In this document: in pieces, positions 34,469 to 43,710 of the stretch
Position numbering within the stretch: position 1 is the first letter of the stretch
Layout of the letters: every line of letters begins with the position of its first letter
Origin: Clostridium sp. HBUAS56010
GTDB lineage: Bacteria; Bacillota; Clostridia; Lachnospirales; Lachnospiraceae
Assembly (NCBI RefSeq): GCF_007115105.1
Contig: NZ_SULJ01000004.1
Location: 124,001 to 188,000 of the forward strand
Direction of reading: 5' to 3'
Length of the DNA stretch: 64,000 nt
Notes under the pieces: generated by a model
What the model saw: only the letters and a program-made list of their open reading frames with translations
What the model was told of the DNA's origin: nothing
Database searches by the model: none
Program-made: the position numbers and the translations under genes

Positions 34469-35107
34469 CTATGCAAGCAGGCTCTTTACATACTCTGCGA
34501 TTGCTTCATCTTTACAGTGTGCAAAGAACAGGTCTTTGAATTTCTCTCCGCTGATAGCACCTTTTAACAATTCCTGGTCAAGGCCCTTTAAGCAGGTGAG
34601 AATGTCTTTTAAGTTGTTTTCTCTTACTACATCTAAGATCTTTTTATTTCTCTGTTCCGGAACGGCTCTCTCCCTTGGATAGCCCTGTCCGCTTTCCTCT
34701 GAGAATAATTTTTCAAATACATATTCCAGGTTCAGTTCAGCACCCCAGCCAAATCCTTTTGCAAATGGCATTGCAATGGCATTGCCATCATTGATCTGTG
34801 CAAACATATATGCGTCACTTGGGTCAATAACAAGCCCGCAGATCACACCTGGAAAGCTGTTTAATGCCAGCATGGCACCTGATCCGGTTCCACATCCGGT
34901 AATTACATAATCTGCTGCACCAGAATTTAAAAGGATAGCTGCAAGAATTCCATTCTGTACATAAGTAAGGGAACAGGAATCCTCTGGGGAATACATTCCA
35001 TAGTTGTCTACTTCATAGCCCTTGGTATCTGCAACTTTCTTTAAACTCTTATAGATCAATTCATTCTTAGCCGCCTGGCTGTTCTCGTTAATTAATGCGA
35101 TTCTCAT
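34469..35107 (-). CDS. RpiB/LacA/LacB family sugar-phosphate isomerase with C-terminal extension
   Basis: The 212-residue protein opens with MRIALINENSQAAKN and has the active-site run ITGCGTGSGAMLALN. In RpiB the matching segment holds the catalytic Cys. RpiB and LacAB proteins are about 145-170 residues; this one has about 60 extra residues at the C-terminus (KKILDVVRENNLKDILTCLK onward). The start overlaps the end of the transketolase gene by 4 bp (ATGA). The substrate is not known; the operon context calls for an aldose-ketose isomerisation of a C4-C6 sugar or its phosphate. Confidence 0.87.
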   Translation of the reverse strand: MRIALINENSQAAKNELIYKSLKKVADTKGYEVDNYGMYSPEDSCSLTYVQNGILAAILLNSGAADYVITGCGTGSGAMLALNSFPGVICGLVIDPSDAYMFAQINDGNAIAMPFAKGFGWGAELNLEYVFEKLFSEESGQGYPRERAVPEQRNKKILDVVRENNLKDILTCLKGLDQELLKGAISGEKFKDLFFAHCKDEAIAEYVKSLLA

Positions 35108-36039
35108 ACTTCCAACACTCCTTTGATTTGATGATATACTTGTTCCTGGCTCAGACCGTATTCTTCCAGAAGTTCTTCTGGTTTTCCGGACTGTCCAAAC
35201 CGGTCTTTTACACCGATTTTTTTGAATGTTACATGACACTGATTCTCAAGAAGAACCTCTCCCACCGCATCACCAAGTCCGCCAATGGTACTATGCTCCT
35301 CTACAGTAATAACCTTACCGCATTTTGACGAATAATGCAAGATACATTCGCGGTCAATAGGCTTTATTGTGTGCATATTCACAACTGTAATGGATTTTCC
35401 TTCTGTTTTTAGTCTTTCTGCACAATTAAGGACAGTGGCGACCATGATGCCACAGGCAAAGACTACGGCATCACTGCCTTCTTCCAGCACGTTGGCTTTT
35501 CCGATCACAAAAGGCATCTCCTTTTCAAACACAGGACTGGGAAGTCTTGCCAGACGCAGATATGCCGGTCCTTTCATCTCTGCCACTGCCTTTACTGCCC
35601 GGTGAGTCTCACTGGCATCACAGGGAACAACAACCGTCATTCCAGGAATAACACGCATCAGTGCCAGGTCTTCAATTGCCTGATGGCTTCCTCCGTCCTC
35701 TCCAAGAGTAATCCCGGAATGGGTCATACCCAGTTTTACGTTGAAATTGGGGTAAGCAACACCGTTACGAACCTGTTCATAGGCGCGTCCTGCACCAAAG
35801 ATGGCAAAGGTACTGCAAAAAGGAATATATCCCATCGTAGAAAGCCCCGCGCTCATATCAACCATATTTGCTTCTGCAATTCCTGCATTGAAAAAACGAT
35901 CCGGAAATTTTTCTGCGAAAGTCGCGGTCATGGTGGCATGGGCAAGATCTGCATCCATAACAACCACCTTCTCGTTTGCTGTTCCAAGCTCTGCAAGTGC
36001 TTCTCCGTATGCTACTCTGATTGCTTTTAATTCACTCAT
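35104..36039 (-). CDS. Transketolase, C-terminal subunit
   Basis: The 311-residue protein holds the pyrimidine-binding and C-terminal domains of transketolase. Seen are VVVMDADLAHATMTATFAEKF, the catalytic-Glu region FFNAGIAEANMVDMSAGL, GEDGGSHQAIEDLALMR and a C-terminal domain with VVNMHTIKPID. It works only as a complex with the N-terminal subunit encoded 3 bp upstream. Split transketolases are common in Clostridia, and several are dedicated to one unusual sugar (for example the apulose-phosphate transketolases) rather than to central metabolism. Confidence 0.93.
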   Translation of the reverse strand: MSELKAIRVAYGEALAELGTANEKVVVMDADLAHATMTATFAEKFPDRFFNAGIAEANMVDMSAGLSTMGYIPFCSTFAIFGAGRAYEQVRNGVAYPNFNVKLGMTHSGITLGEDGGSHQAIEDLALMRVIPGMTVVVPCDASETHRAVKAVAEMKGPAYLRLARLPSPVFEKEMPFVIGKANVLEEGSDAVVFACGIMVATVLNCAERLKTEGKSITVVNMHTIKPIDRECILHYSSKCGKVITVEEHSTIGGLGDAVGEVLLENQCHVTFKKIGVKDRFGQSGKPEELLEEYGLSQEQVYHQIKGVLEV

Positions 36040-36042
36040 GTC

Positions 36043-36858
36043 TTAACCCTCCAGTTCCTTAATTGCCTTCTGTCTTTCCTCTTCGTTTGGTGCCTTTCCA
36101 TGCCAGCCCACCTGGTTTTCCATAAAGGAAACGCCTTTCCCTTTCACCGTATGGGCAAGGATGCATTTAGGCTTTCCTTCCATGGTGCTGATGGAATAAG
36201 CGGCCAGAACTTCTTCTAAATTATTCCCATCCGGCAGTTCCAGCATCTGAAATCCAAATGCTTTGAACTTGGAATAAATATCTCCAAGAGACATAACCTG
36301 ATCGTTGCTTCCATCAATCTGAAGTCCATTGTTGTCAATGATAATGGTCAGATTATCCAGTTTGTAATTGGCTGCAGACATACATGCCTCCCACACCTGG
36401 CCTTCCTGCAGCTCTCCATCCCCTAAAAGGGCAAACACCTTCGTATCTTTGTTCTGTGTCTTTGCACCAAGAGCCATTCCCACTGCAATGGAGATTCCCT
36501 GTCCCAGGGAACCGGTGGAAGCATCAATCCCTGGAACTTTCTTTGAATCCGGATGTCCCTGCAAAATGCTGTGAAGCTGGCGGAAATTCTTAAATTCTGC
36601 CTTGTCAAAAAATCCCATCTCCCCAAGAACTGCATAGTAACAGGGCGCCGCATGTCCTTTACTCAGTACAAAACGATCTCTGTCTTCCCAGTCAGGATTC
36701 TTAGGATCGACTCTCATCTGGGTGTAGAACAGGGCTGCCATTAACTCTACTGCGGATAGGGAACCGCCTGGATGACCGCTCGCCGCATCCGCTGTCATGT
36801 TGATAATATCTTTTCGGATATCCACACACTTTTTCTTTAATTCCATTATGTCCATCAT
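36043..36858 (-). CDS. Transketolase, N-terminal subunit
   Basis: The 271-residue protein is the thiamine-diphosphate-binding half of a split transketolase. It has SGHPGGSLSAVELMAALF, SKGHAAPCYYAVL, GSLGQGISIAVGMA and the cofactor motif GDGELQEGQVWEA ending in NN. It transfers a two-carbon unit from a ketose to an aldose with its partner encoded immediately downstream. The ATG at 36858 follows GGAGG at nine bases; a second ATG is adjacent. Confidence 0.94.
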   Translation of the reverse strand: MMDIMELKKKCVDIRKDIINMTADAASGHPGGSLSAVELMAALFYTQMRVDPKNPDWEDRDRFVLSKGHAAPCYYAVLGEMGFFDKAEFKNFRQLHSILQGHPDSKKVPGIDASTGSLGQGISIAVGMALGAKTQNKDTKVFALLGDGELQEGQVWEACMSAANYKLDNLTIIIDNNGLQIDGSNDQVMSLGDIYSKFKAFGFQMLELPDGNNLEEVLAAYSISTMEGKPKCILAHTVKGKGVSFMENQVGWHGKAPNEEERQKAIKELEG

Positions 36859-36888
36859 GTTCTTATGCCTCCGTCTTAATGATTGCGG

Positions 36889-37896
36889 TTACTTTTTCAG
36901 TGAACCCCTCTTTTTTAGATAATCTACATATACCGCTCCAAGAATTACAATTCCTTTTACTACAAACTGCCAATAGCTGTTTATCTTAAGCAGGTTCATT
37001 CCATTATTCAGCACTCCAATGATCAGAACACCTATGACAGTGCCGCCTAAGGTGCCGATACCGCCGTTAAAACTGGTTCCTCCAAGAACTGATGCAGCAA
37101 TGGCATCACGCTCAAATCCTTCTCCTACGGAAGGCTGTCCGGAATACAGTCTTGCCGCCAGCACCACACCGGCAAGGGCTGCCATCACTCCACTGATAAT
37201 AAAGACTCTCACCTGAATCCATTTGGTGTCAACACCTGCATATTTTGCTGCTTCTTTATTCCCTCCAGTGGCATACACATGACGGCCAAAGGAAGTACGG
37301 TTCATGATAAAATAGAGAATAATAAACGCAGTAATTACAAATATAACCGGAATTGGAATTCCAAGAATACTGCCTACTCCCATGTTATTAAACACTTCAT
37401 TGCCAGACTGGGCGGGCTGTCCCCCAGTTAATATATAACTGATTCCCCGGACAATAATCTGTGTGGACAAGGTTACAATAAAAGGTGGTAAGGTGGTATG
37501 GGAAATCACATATCCATTAAAAAATCCAATCACTGCACCAAAGAGCAATGGAACCAGAATGCACACAATCAGCGGCAATCCTGCATTCCCACAGCGTACT
37601 GCTATAACACCTGCTGCCGCAACCACAGAACCTACGGACAGATCAATCCCGCCGCAGATGAGCACGCAGGTAATGCCAAAGGCAATAAAGCAATTGACGC
37701 ATACCTGGCGCAATACGCTGAAGAGGTTATTTTTAACAAGAAATGTATCGGTTGTGATGGATAATACAATACATAAAAATACCAGTGCGATCATGGCTGC
37801 CATATTTCGTTTCAGCCAGATAAAAAAAGGATTGGTTGTCCAGACACCTGGTACTTTTAACTGGGCTGTCTCTGCTTGATTTTTCCTGTTTAACAT
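36889..37896 (-). CDS. Ribose-type (CUT2) sugar ABC transporter permease
   Basis: The 335-residue membrane protein has about ten helices and RbsC-family markers: ALVFLCIVLSITTDTFL, CGGIDLSVGSVVA near 85, ATGGNKEAAKYAGV near 210 and AASVLGGTSFNGGIGTLGGT near 270. It forms the channel of a CUT2 importer with the ATPase encoded upstream, which it overlaps by 7 bp. CUT2 systems carry monosaccharides such as ribose, xylose, or branched or deoxy sugars. Confidence 0.94.
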   Translation of the reverse strand: MLNRKNQAETAQLKVPGVWTTNPFFIWLKRNMAAMIALVFLCIVLSITTDTFLVKNNLFSVLRQVCVNCFIAFGITCVLICGGIDLSVGSVVAAAGVIAVRCGNAGLPLIVCILVPLLFGAVIGFFNGYVISHTTLPPFIVTLSTQIIVRGISYILTGGQPAQSGNEVFNNMGVGSILGIPIPVIFVITAFIILYFIMNRTSFGRHVYATGGNKEAAKYAGVDTKWIQVRVFIISGVMAALAGVVLAARLYSGQPSVGEGFERDAIAASVLGGTSFNGGIGTLGGTVIGVLIIGVLNNGMNLLKINSYWQFVVKGIVILGAVYVDYLKKRGSLKK

Positions 37897-39407
37897 ACTG
37901 AATGTTCTCCTCCTACTGCATATGACATGATGGTTTCCTGGGAAATCTCTGTTTCTTCCTGATTCAGTATCCCTGCCAGACAGCCTTCTCTCATAACTGC
38001 AATCCGGCTGGAATTATTGATGATCTCAGGAAGTTCAGAAGAAATCATGATAATTGAAACTCCCTCTTCTGCCAGGGTGTGCATAAGCTTATAGATCTCC
38101 GCTTTTGCACCTACATCAATGCCCCTGGTAGGCTCATCCAGAATTAGAACCTTTGGCTTTGCCGCCAGCCACTTGGAAATAACGATCTTTTGCTGGTTTC
38201 CGCCGGAGAGTTCTCCTGCTGACTGTTCCGTAGATGCCATCTTTATGGAAAGCTTTTGCTTAAATTCGTCTACAATCTCTGCTTCTTTTTTCCGGTCTAC
38301 TTTCAGATGGTGAATGAATTCAGAAAGCACCTGAAAGGTTAAATTGGTTCCAATGCTGTGTCCCAGGAAAAGTCCCTGTTCTTTTCTCTCCTCCGGCACC
38401 AGGGCAATTCCTGCACTGATGGCATCTTTGGGACTGCGGATGGAACATTTCTTTCCTTCCAGCCAGACCTCCCCGGACTGAATGGAATCAATTCCAAAGA
38501 GAGCCAGAGCCAGTTCCGTACGTCCTGCTCCAACAAGACCGGAGAATCCAAGAATCTCACCTTTTTTCAATGTAAAACTGATATCAGATACCTTATGGTT
38601 GGTTAAATTCTTTACTTCCATAATAACCGGTCCACCAACTACCCGTTTATTTCCATAGATGTTATTGAACTCACGTCCTACCATCATACTGATCAGTTCA
38701 TTTTCCGTGGTTTCCTGTGTGTTTCTGGTTCCGATGAATTTGCCATCCCGCAGTACGGTTACAGAATCACAGACCTGAAATGTCTCTTCCATCCGATGGG
38801 AAATATAGATCATGGCAACTCCCGCCTGTTTCAGTCTCTTGATCTGGGCAAATAAGTTCTCTGTCTCACTGTTTGACAGGGAAGCAGTCGGTTCGTCAAG
38901 GATAAGAATTTTTGCTCCCTCATTCACCGCTCTGGCAATCTCAATCATCTGCTGCTGTGCCACGGACAAGCCCCGGATCAGCATTCCTGCATCCAGTAAA
39001 AGTCCCAGTTCATCAAGCGCCTTCTGCGCCTCCTGCTTCATCTTTTTATAATCAACCATCTTTAACTGGTTCTTTGGTTCCCTGCCAAGAAAGATATTCT
39101 CTGCTATGGTCATCTCTGGAACATTGGTGATTTCCTGATGAATAAAACTGACGCCATATTTCCTGGCATCGTCTACACTTTTTATGGAAGCTTCTTTGCC
39201 CCCCATATAAATCGTGCCGGAATCCGCACTGAAAATGCCTCCCAGAATTTTCATCAAAGTGGATTTGCCTGCGCCATTCTCTCCCATAAGAGCCCGAATT
39301 TCTCCGGGCTTTATGGAAATACTGACTCCGTCAAGCACAACATTCCGACCAAACGCCTTGGTTATATCTTTCATTTCAAAAACATAATCCACTGACATGT
39401 CTTTCAT
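37890..39407 (-). CDS. Ribose-type sugar ABC transporter ATPase (two ATP-binding domains)
   Basis: The 505-residue protein has the tandem ATPase layout of RbsA. The first domain has GENGAGKST (about 42) and DEPTASL; the second has a looser Walker A region (SGLVGAGRTEL), LSGGNQQK and DEPTRGIDVGAKAEI. It powers the permease encoded directly downstream. The gene begins 43 bp after the binding-protein gene. The degenerate second Walker A is usual for RbsA-type ATPases. Confidence 0.94.
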   Translation of the reverse strand: MKDMSVDYVFEMKDITKAFGRNVVLDGVSISIKPGEIRALMGENGAGKSTLMKILGGIFSADSGTIYMGGKEASIKSVDDARKYGVSFIHQEITNVPEMTIAENIFLGREPKNQLKMVDYKKMKQEAQKALDELGLLLDAGMLIRGLSVAQQQMIEIARAVNEGAKILILDEPTASLSNSETENLFAQIKRLKQAGVAMIYISHRMEETFQVCDSVTVLRDGKFIGTRNTQETTENELISMMVGREFNNIYGNKRVVGGPVIMEVKNLTNHKVSDISFTLKKGEILGFSGLVGAGRTELALALFGIDSIQSGEVWLEGKKCSIRSPKDAISAGIALVPEERKEQGLFLGHSIGTNLTFQVLSEFIHHLKVDRKKEAEIVDEFKQKLSIKMASTEQSAGELSGGNQQKIVISKWLAAKPKVLILDEPTRGIDVGAKAEIYKLMHTLAEEGVSIIMISSELPEIINNSSRIAVMREGCLAGILNQEETEISQETIMSYAVGGEHSVC

Positions 39408-39450
39408 TCCTGTTCTGCCTCCTCATTAAAAGTCAACACGTTACGGATTA

Positions 39451-40440
39451 TTAATCTACATTTTCCTTTGTAATGATAGACATGGGAACAACAACCTTCT
39501 CTTCAACCGTCTTGCCTGTTAATAAGCGGTACGCAGTTTCAATACAGGTAGTTCCAATTCCTGCAGGATCCTGTGCAGCAGACGCTACCATCTCGCCGGA
39601 ACGGATAAATCCTTTTCCTTCATCAGAACCATCAACAGAAACTACTTTTGTGTTCTCTAATCTTCCAGCTTCCTTCAATGCTGCAATGGCACCGCGGGCA
39701 GTGGGATCGTTAATGGTGAATACTCCGTCAATCACCGGGTTGGCATTGATAAAGTCAATCATAATCGGCTGGGAGTAGTCAGACTTTGGTTTCTCCACAT
39801 CCTTTGTCTGAATAATCTCAATGTCCGGATATTTCTTTAACGCTTCTTCAAATCCAATCTGGCGGTCATAGCAGACTTCGGTAATACTGTAAGTAATCTC
39901 TACAACTTTTCCTTTTCCGCCAAGAGCTTCTGCCAATGCCTCTGCGCAAAGTTTTCCAGCTTCTTTATTATCTGAAACCACTGTACACTGAACCAGCTCC
40001 GGATTCTTTACTGCAGTATTAAATGCAATAACCGGAATTCCTGCTTCCCTGCATTCCTCCAGAGTAGCCCGTACTCCTTCAGAATTAATTGCTGAAATAC
40101 AAATTACATCACAACCCTGATTGATCATATCGGTAACATCGTTCATCTGCTTATTCTGATCTCCGGCTGCGTCCTGTATAATCAGTTCATCGTCTGGACC
40201 TGTTAAAGCTGCTTCCATCGCTTCTTTGATCTGAATGAAAAATACATTGGTTAAATCCGGTGCCGATACCCCAATTTTAATCGGCTCTCCAGTTGCTTCC
40301 TTCTTTGTCTCCTTGACTGCATCTGCAAGGGTTTGGGCTGTTGACTCTGCCCCAGTCGTTTCCTCTTTTGCAGACCCGCAGGCTGACAAAGAAAATGCCA
40401 TTAACACAGATAAGACAATTGCTGTAACTTTTTTCATCAT
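39451..40440 (-). CDS. Sugar-binding lipoprotein of the CUT2 importer
   Basis: The roughly 329-residue protein has a lipoprotein signal (VTAIVLSVLMAFSLSAC) and a periplasmic-binding-protein type 1 fold of the RbsB kind: IKIGVSAPDLTNVFFIQIKE, GCDVICISAINSEG, IPVIAFNTAV and DGVFTINDPTARGAI. Two adjacent ATG codons can start it; the second (40437) is better spaced from GAGAGGTGG. It is the first gene of an eight-gene operon ending with the transaldolase. It carries no pentose-binding signature clear enough to name the sugar. Confidence 0.93.
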   Translation of the reverse strand: MMKKVTAIVLSVLMAFSLSACGSAKEETTGAESTAQTLADAVKETKKEATGEPIKIGVSAPDLTNVFFIQIKEAMEAALTGPDDELIIQDAAGDQNKQMNDVTDMINQGCDVICISAINSEGVRATLEECREAGIPVIAFNTAVKNPELVQCTVVSDNKEAGKLCAEALAEALGGKGKVVEITYSITEVCYDRQIGFEEALKKYPDIEIIQTKDVEKPKSDYSQPIMIDFINANPVIDGVFTINDPTARGAIAALKEAGRLENTKVVSVDGSDEGKGFIRSGEMVASAAQDPAGIGTTCIETAYRLLTGKTVEEKVVVPMSIITKENVD

Positions 40441-40530
40441 AATCCACCTCTCAACATTTGAATTCTTACCCTATATTTTCTAAATATAGTTTGCTTTTAT
40501 CCCCTATTTTTTGCCTCTAATGCCATATTA

Positions 40531-40632
40531 TTGTATGATATCATTCTTGAATGACTTCCCGGGTTTGCATTTTTGTATGCCATCATACAATATTGGCATC
40601 CTCATAATACAACTTTACTTAATTTTTGTCAA
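40531..40632 (-). promoter_or_regulatory. Promoter of the CUT2/transketolase operon with two palindromic operator candidates
   Basis: On the minus strand, -35 TTGACA (40627-40632), 17-bp spacer and -10 TATTAT (40604-40609) place the start near 40597. Just downstream lies TTGTATGCCATCATACAA (40573-40590), an inverted repeat TTGTATG-N4-CATACAA. A second, partly conserved copy, TTGTATGATATCATTCTT, lies at 40531-40548, 42 bp away. Position after the start point suits a repressor. Related half-sites lie ahead of the GntR gene near 49.4 kb. Confidence 0.65.
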
Positions 40633-40715
40633 TACTATTTTTTATTTTATGCACTTTTTACAATGTGACTCTTTCTAAAACGAGAAAAAAGTCTGATGAG
40701 TAAAATTTATGCACA

Positions 40716-40757
40716 TGAAAAAGAACCAGGTTCTCTTTGATGGGATCCTGATTCTTT
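40716..40757 (-). terminator. Intrinsic terminator of the pilus operon
   Basis: An 11-bp stem with one wobble or mismatch, AAAGAACCAGG with CCTGATTCTTT (40720-40730 and 40747-40757), is followed on the minus strand by a T-rich run. It lies 63 bp past the last sortase gene. The rest of 40633-40819 is AT-rich and holds nothing else I recognise. Confidence 0.75.
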
Positions 40758-40819
40758 TCAAATATCTTCCATTATTCTTTTAAAAATAACACTTCTGCCT
40801 TACTTTTCTGGTTCTTTTA

Positions 40820-41575
40820 TCACTCTTTCCCCAGTCTGTTTTCCTGCCGCAATATTCCTATGACAAGATAGCGCGCATCATCAAAATCGTAGCTGCAGGT
40901 TGAAAGTACGACAAACCGGTCTTCACCGTTATACCTGGCACTGCTTAAAAAAGTAGTATTGGCATCGGCATATTCCAGCAGAGAGTCTAAGTTCCTTTCA
41001 TACATAAATGCCCTGTCTCTCCACTCTCCTGCACTGACCAAACAGCCATATTTTAAGTCTATGCGATAATTCTCCTGCTCCGTATAAAGGTACAAAAAAG
41101 GGTGCTGATCAAAATATTCCTGCTTTTTATAATTGGAAATGGAACCAAACATTTTGCCGGATTTCATGTTATGCCCGTATACAATGTTTAATTTTCCGCT
41201 AAAATCCTGAGGATTGTTAAAATCAAGAAACAAAGATCCATTCTCATTATAAGTTCCATCAGGCAGATGATGAAGATACCAGTTGTAATCCTCTGCCTCC
41301 ATAACCGGATAGTCAATGGGAGTATCCGGTCCGTAAAGCCAGGCACCTGCCGCCGTATTTACCTTTTGAAGCTCTGAAAAATCTACGGAAGATGGGGAAT
41401 AGAATGGGGTGTTGACGGGAAGACGGACCTTGTTTTGCAGTTCTTCATAAGAGTTATCTCCCACCTTATATACCTGTGAATTCTCATGTAGCCTGTATCC
41501 GGAATAAAGAACCATAACAATGGAGACTGCCAGCAGTAACCTGGCAATTGTTCTGTGGTTTTTTTTCTTTTTCAT
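40820..41575 (-). CDS. Class B sortase (second sortase of the pilus locus)
   Basis: The 251-residue transpeptidase has one N-terminal membrane helix (ARLLLAVSIVMVLYSGYRL). The class B active site is His135 in IVYGHNM, Cys227 in VLSTCSYDF and Arg235. It lacks the C-terminal membrane helix of the other sortase. It may anchor the finished fibre or the PKTG-bearing protein to the cell wall, while the other polymerises; the division of labour is inferred. The ATG at 41575 is preceded by AAGG; the frame extends upstream without a ribosome site. Last gene of the operon, 10 bp after the minor pilin. Confidence 0.92.
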   Translation of the reverse strand: MKKKKNHRTIARLLLAVSIVMVLYSGYRLHENSQVYKVGDNSYEELQNKVRLPVNTPFYSPSSVDFSELQKVNTAAGAWLYGPDTPIDYPVMEAEDYNWYLHHLPDGTYNENGSLFLDFNNPQDFSGKLNIVYGHNMKSGKMFGSISNYKKQEYFDQHPFLYLYTEQENYRIDLKYGCLVSAGEWRDRAFMYERNLDSLLEYADANTTFLSSARYNGEDRFVVLSTCSYDFDDARYLVIGILRQENRLGKE

Positions 41576-41585
41576 TTCTTGCCTT

Positions 41586-42770
41586 TCAATACTCTTCCTG
41601 CTTCTGGTATCTGCTATACACCAGATAACCGGTGCATCCAGTCCCAATAAGAAGACCTGCTGCCATCATTGCCCGATAGAGCGTATGATCGGTATCATCC
41701 CCAGTCTTTGGTCCCATCAGTCCCTGCTCCTTGTTCTGTTCTTTATCTCCTTTTGGAACCTGATTGTCCAGATTGGAGGAGGTCTCCTCTTCTTCATCCT
41801 CTGAGCCTTTTTCTATGATTTTGGAACCGGTATCAGAATGACTGTTACCTGTACTTTTTCCTCCTCCGCTTCCTTTGTTCTCGTATTTATTTATAAAAAT
41901 ACAGGAGTCTATCTGTTTCTTTGCCTCATTGGTGACTACCCGGTTAACAACCAACTGTCCGTCTGCGTCCTTCACCATATCTGTAATGGTATAAATAACC
42001 GGGTCATATGTATAACGGGATTCTCCTGTATTTACTTCCGTAATTTTGTAATAATAATTTCCCTCTTTTTGATAGCTCCATGTACCAAACTCTCCTTTTC
42101 CAGAGCCGGCAATGGAAATGGTCTTAATCCCTTCCACACTTCCCTCAGGCATAGGACCGTCTGGGTCTTCTGCCTGGAGTTGAAATAAAAAAACACTGGT
42201 TTTGTGAGGATTTCCAGAGACGGTTTTATGGACCGGCGGATCAGTCATATCTTCCTTACTGCTTGGCAGCGGAGTATAGCTGTGTCCAAAGTGCAAAATT
42301 TCCGCTTTATCTCCTGTATTTTTTGATGTAATAAAATACCTTGCAGAAAGTTCTTCTCCATGACTTTCCACATAAACAGAAATAATGTAAACCTGGCTGT
42401 CATAGCTATAGCATGGAGAATCAGAGTCAGTGACTGCTTTGATCTGATATTGATACAGGCCCGTCTGCCCAAAAAGGATTTTATTCAAATCCTTATCATC
42501 TGTCCCATCAATTGCAAAGGAATAAATCCCATTTACACTTCCTTCTGGCATAGGGTTTTGCGGTAAAAGGGGAGTCAGTTCATAAGAAACTGCGGTATTT
42601 ACCTGTAAAGCAGAGCTGTTCTTTACAAAAACCTGATCTGCCCTTAATTCCACTTTTACCGGTTCAGACGCCTGGCAGGAAAACACGGAAGAAGAGTTTG
42701 CCGAAAAAAGCAGCAAAAACATACACATGAAACCCATTTTTATGAAATTTATAGTTCGGAAAAAGCACAT
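41586..42770 (-). CDS. Minor pilin / anchor subunit with two Spy0128-like pilin domains
   Basis: The 394-residue surface protein has a signal peptide (to about residue 34). Two repeats of about 110 residues each carry the PMPEGSV-GI-SIAGSG pattern of Spy0128/FctA pilin domains, where intramolecular Lys-Asn isopeptide bonds form. An acidic Ser/Gly stalk (GSGGGKSTGNSHSDTGSK onward) precedes a sorting signal: PKTGDD, a hydrophobic helix (AMMAAGLLIGTGCTGYLVY) and a basic tail. The motif PKTG resembles class B sortase motifs of clostridia. It starts 4 bp after the sortase stop codon, using AGAGGTG that overlaps that stop. Confidence 0.87.
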   Translation of the reverse strand: MCFFRTINFIKMGFMCMFLLLFSANSSSVFSCQASEPVKVELRADQVFVKNSSALQVNTAVSYELTPLLPQNPMPEGSVNGIYSFAIDGTDDKDLNKILFGQTGLYQYQIKAVTDSDSPCYSYDSQVYIISVYVESHGEELSARYFITSKNTGDKAEILHFGHSYTPLPSSKEDMTDPPVHKTVSGNPHKTSVFLFQLQAEDPDGPMPEGSVEGIKTISIAGSGKGEFGTWSYQKEGNYYYKITEVNTGESRYTYDPVIYTITDMVKDADGQLVVNRVVTNEAKKQIDSCIFINKYENKGSGGGKSTGNSHSDTGSKIIEKGSEDEEEETSSNLDNQVPKGDKEQNKEQGLMGPKTGDDTDHTLYRAMMAAGLLIGTGCTGYLVYSRYQKQEEY

Positions 42771-42774
42771 GATT

Positions 42775-43668
42775 TCACCTCTTTGTGCGTTTCTTTATAA
42801 GGATCAGGAACACAGGGATAATGAGAAAAAGAAATGGGATTCTTCTCCACACACTTTTCTGCGGATCCACAGAGACTTTTTTAGCCGCATGACCGCCCTC
42901 TTCATCAGAATATTCATCTGTTTTGTTTTCATCTGTAATTCTTCCAATTAAAATGTCTCTGCCATTGGTGGAATCTGAGGAACAGGTACTTAATAAAATA
43001 ATACGGTCCTCCACACTTACCCCAATGTCTCTGGTATACATCGCTTTATCAAGAATATTCTGCAGATAAGCCTGCTGTGCTTCCTGCCCTTTGATACGGG
43101 GTGCAAAAATGCTTCGATCGTAAGCATCTGTATGAACAAAAGCAAAAAACTCCAGCCCATGCTGCTTACCGCCGTAGTACAGGCTTCCATAAGCACGTTC
43201 TTCAAAAAATTTCCTGTTGCCAAACTGTTCAATGGGACCGAACATTGCCTGTTTCTCCATGTGGTGCCCATATAAAATACTGTTAAAATCCTGGAATTGC
43301 TTGTCATTTAAATAATCTAAAAATATAGAGCCCGACAAAGAATAGGACCCATATACATCAGTAATCACATACTTTTCATTGTCTTCTGCCTGAGTAACGG
43401 GATAATCAATGCGGGTACCGGATACAGTGAGCCAGGCAAATACCTCTGGATTAATGTTCTGAAGTTCAGAAAAGGAGACACTTTCTTCTGAACTTGGTTT
43501 ATAAACCGCGTACTGCCTGGCATCTGCTGCCCTGTATATCTGTGCGGAGTCCCATATTGCATAGAGAGCAACTGCAACCAAAGCCAGAATCATAACCAGC
43601 ACGGTAAGATCAACCAGACTATTTGCTATTTTTATTGCTGTTGAGCCTGCTTTTTTTCCTGCTTCCAT
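42775..43668 (-). CDS. Class B sortase with C-terminal membrane helix (candidate pilus polymerase)
   Basis: The 297-residue protein has an N-terminal membrane helix (VDLTVLVMILALVAVALYAI) and the class B catalytic triad His135 in LYGHHME, Cys229 in LLSTCSS and Arg237. A second membrane helix (IPFLFLIIPVFLILI) lies at the C-terminus. Two-helix topology is typical of pilus-polymerising sortases. It lies directly after the major pilin, as SrtC2 follows FctA in the streptococcal FCT-3 island, where a class B enzyme also builds the pilus. Confidence 0.92.
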   Translation of the reverse strand: MEAGKKAGSTAIKIANSLVDLTVLVMILALVAVALYAIWDSAQIYRAADARQYAVYKPSSEESVSFSELQNINPEVFAWLTVSGTRIDYPVTQAEDNEKYVITDVYGSYSLSGSIFLDYLNDKQFQDFNSILYGHHMEKQAMFGPIEQFGNRKFFEERAYGSLYYGGKQHGLEFFAFVHTDAYDRSIFAPRIKGQEAQQAYLQNILDKAMYTRDIGVSVEDRIILLSTCSSDSTNGRDILIGRITDENKTDEYSDEEGGHAAKKVSVDPQKSVWRRIPFLFLIIPVFLILIKKRTKR

Positions 43669-43710
43669 TGGGATAAGGGACTCCTTTCATACTGTATTTT
43701 CTGTCTGTAG

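Noticed and set aside
33397-40440. Sulfoquinovose (sulfo-transketolase) pathway
   Set aside because: Split transketolase and an RpiB-like isomerase fit, but no sulfoquinovosidase, sulfofructose isomerase or sulfoacetaldehyde enzyme is nearby, so it cannot be claimed.
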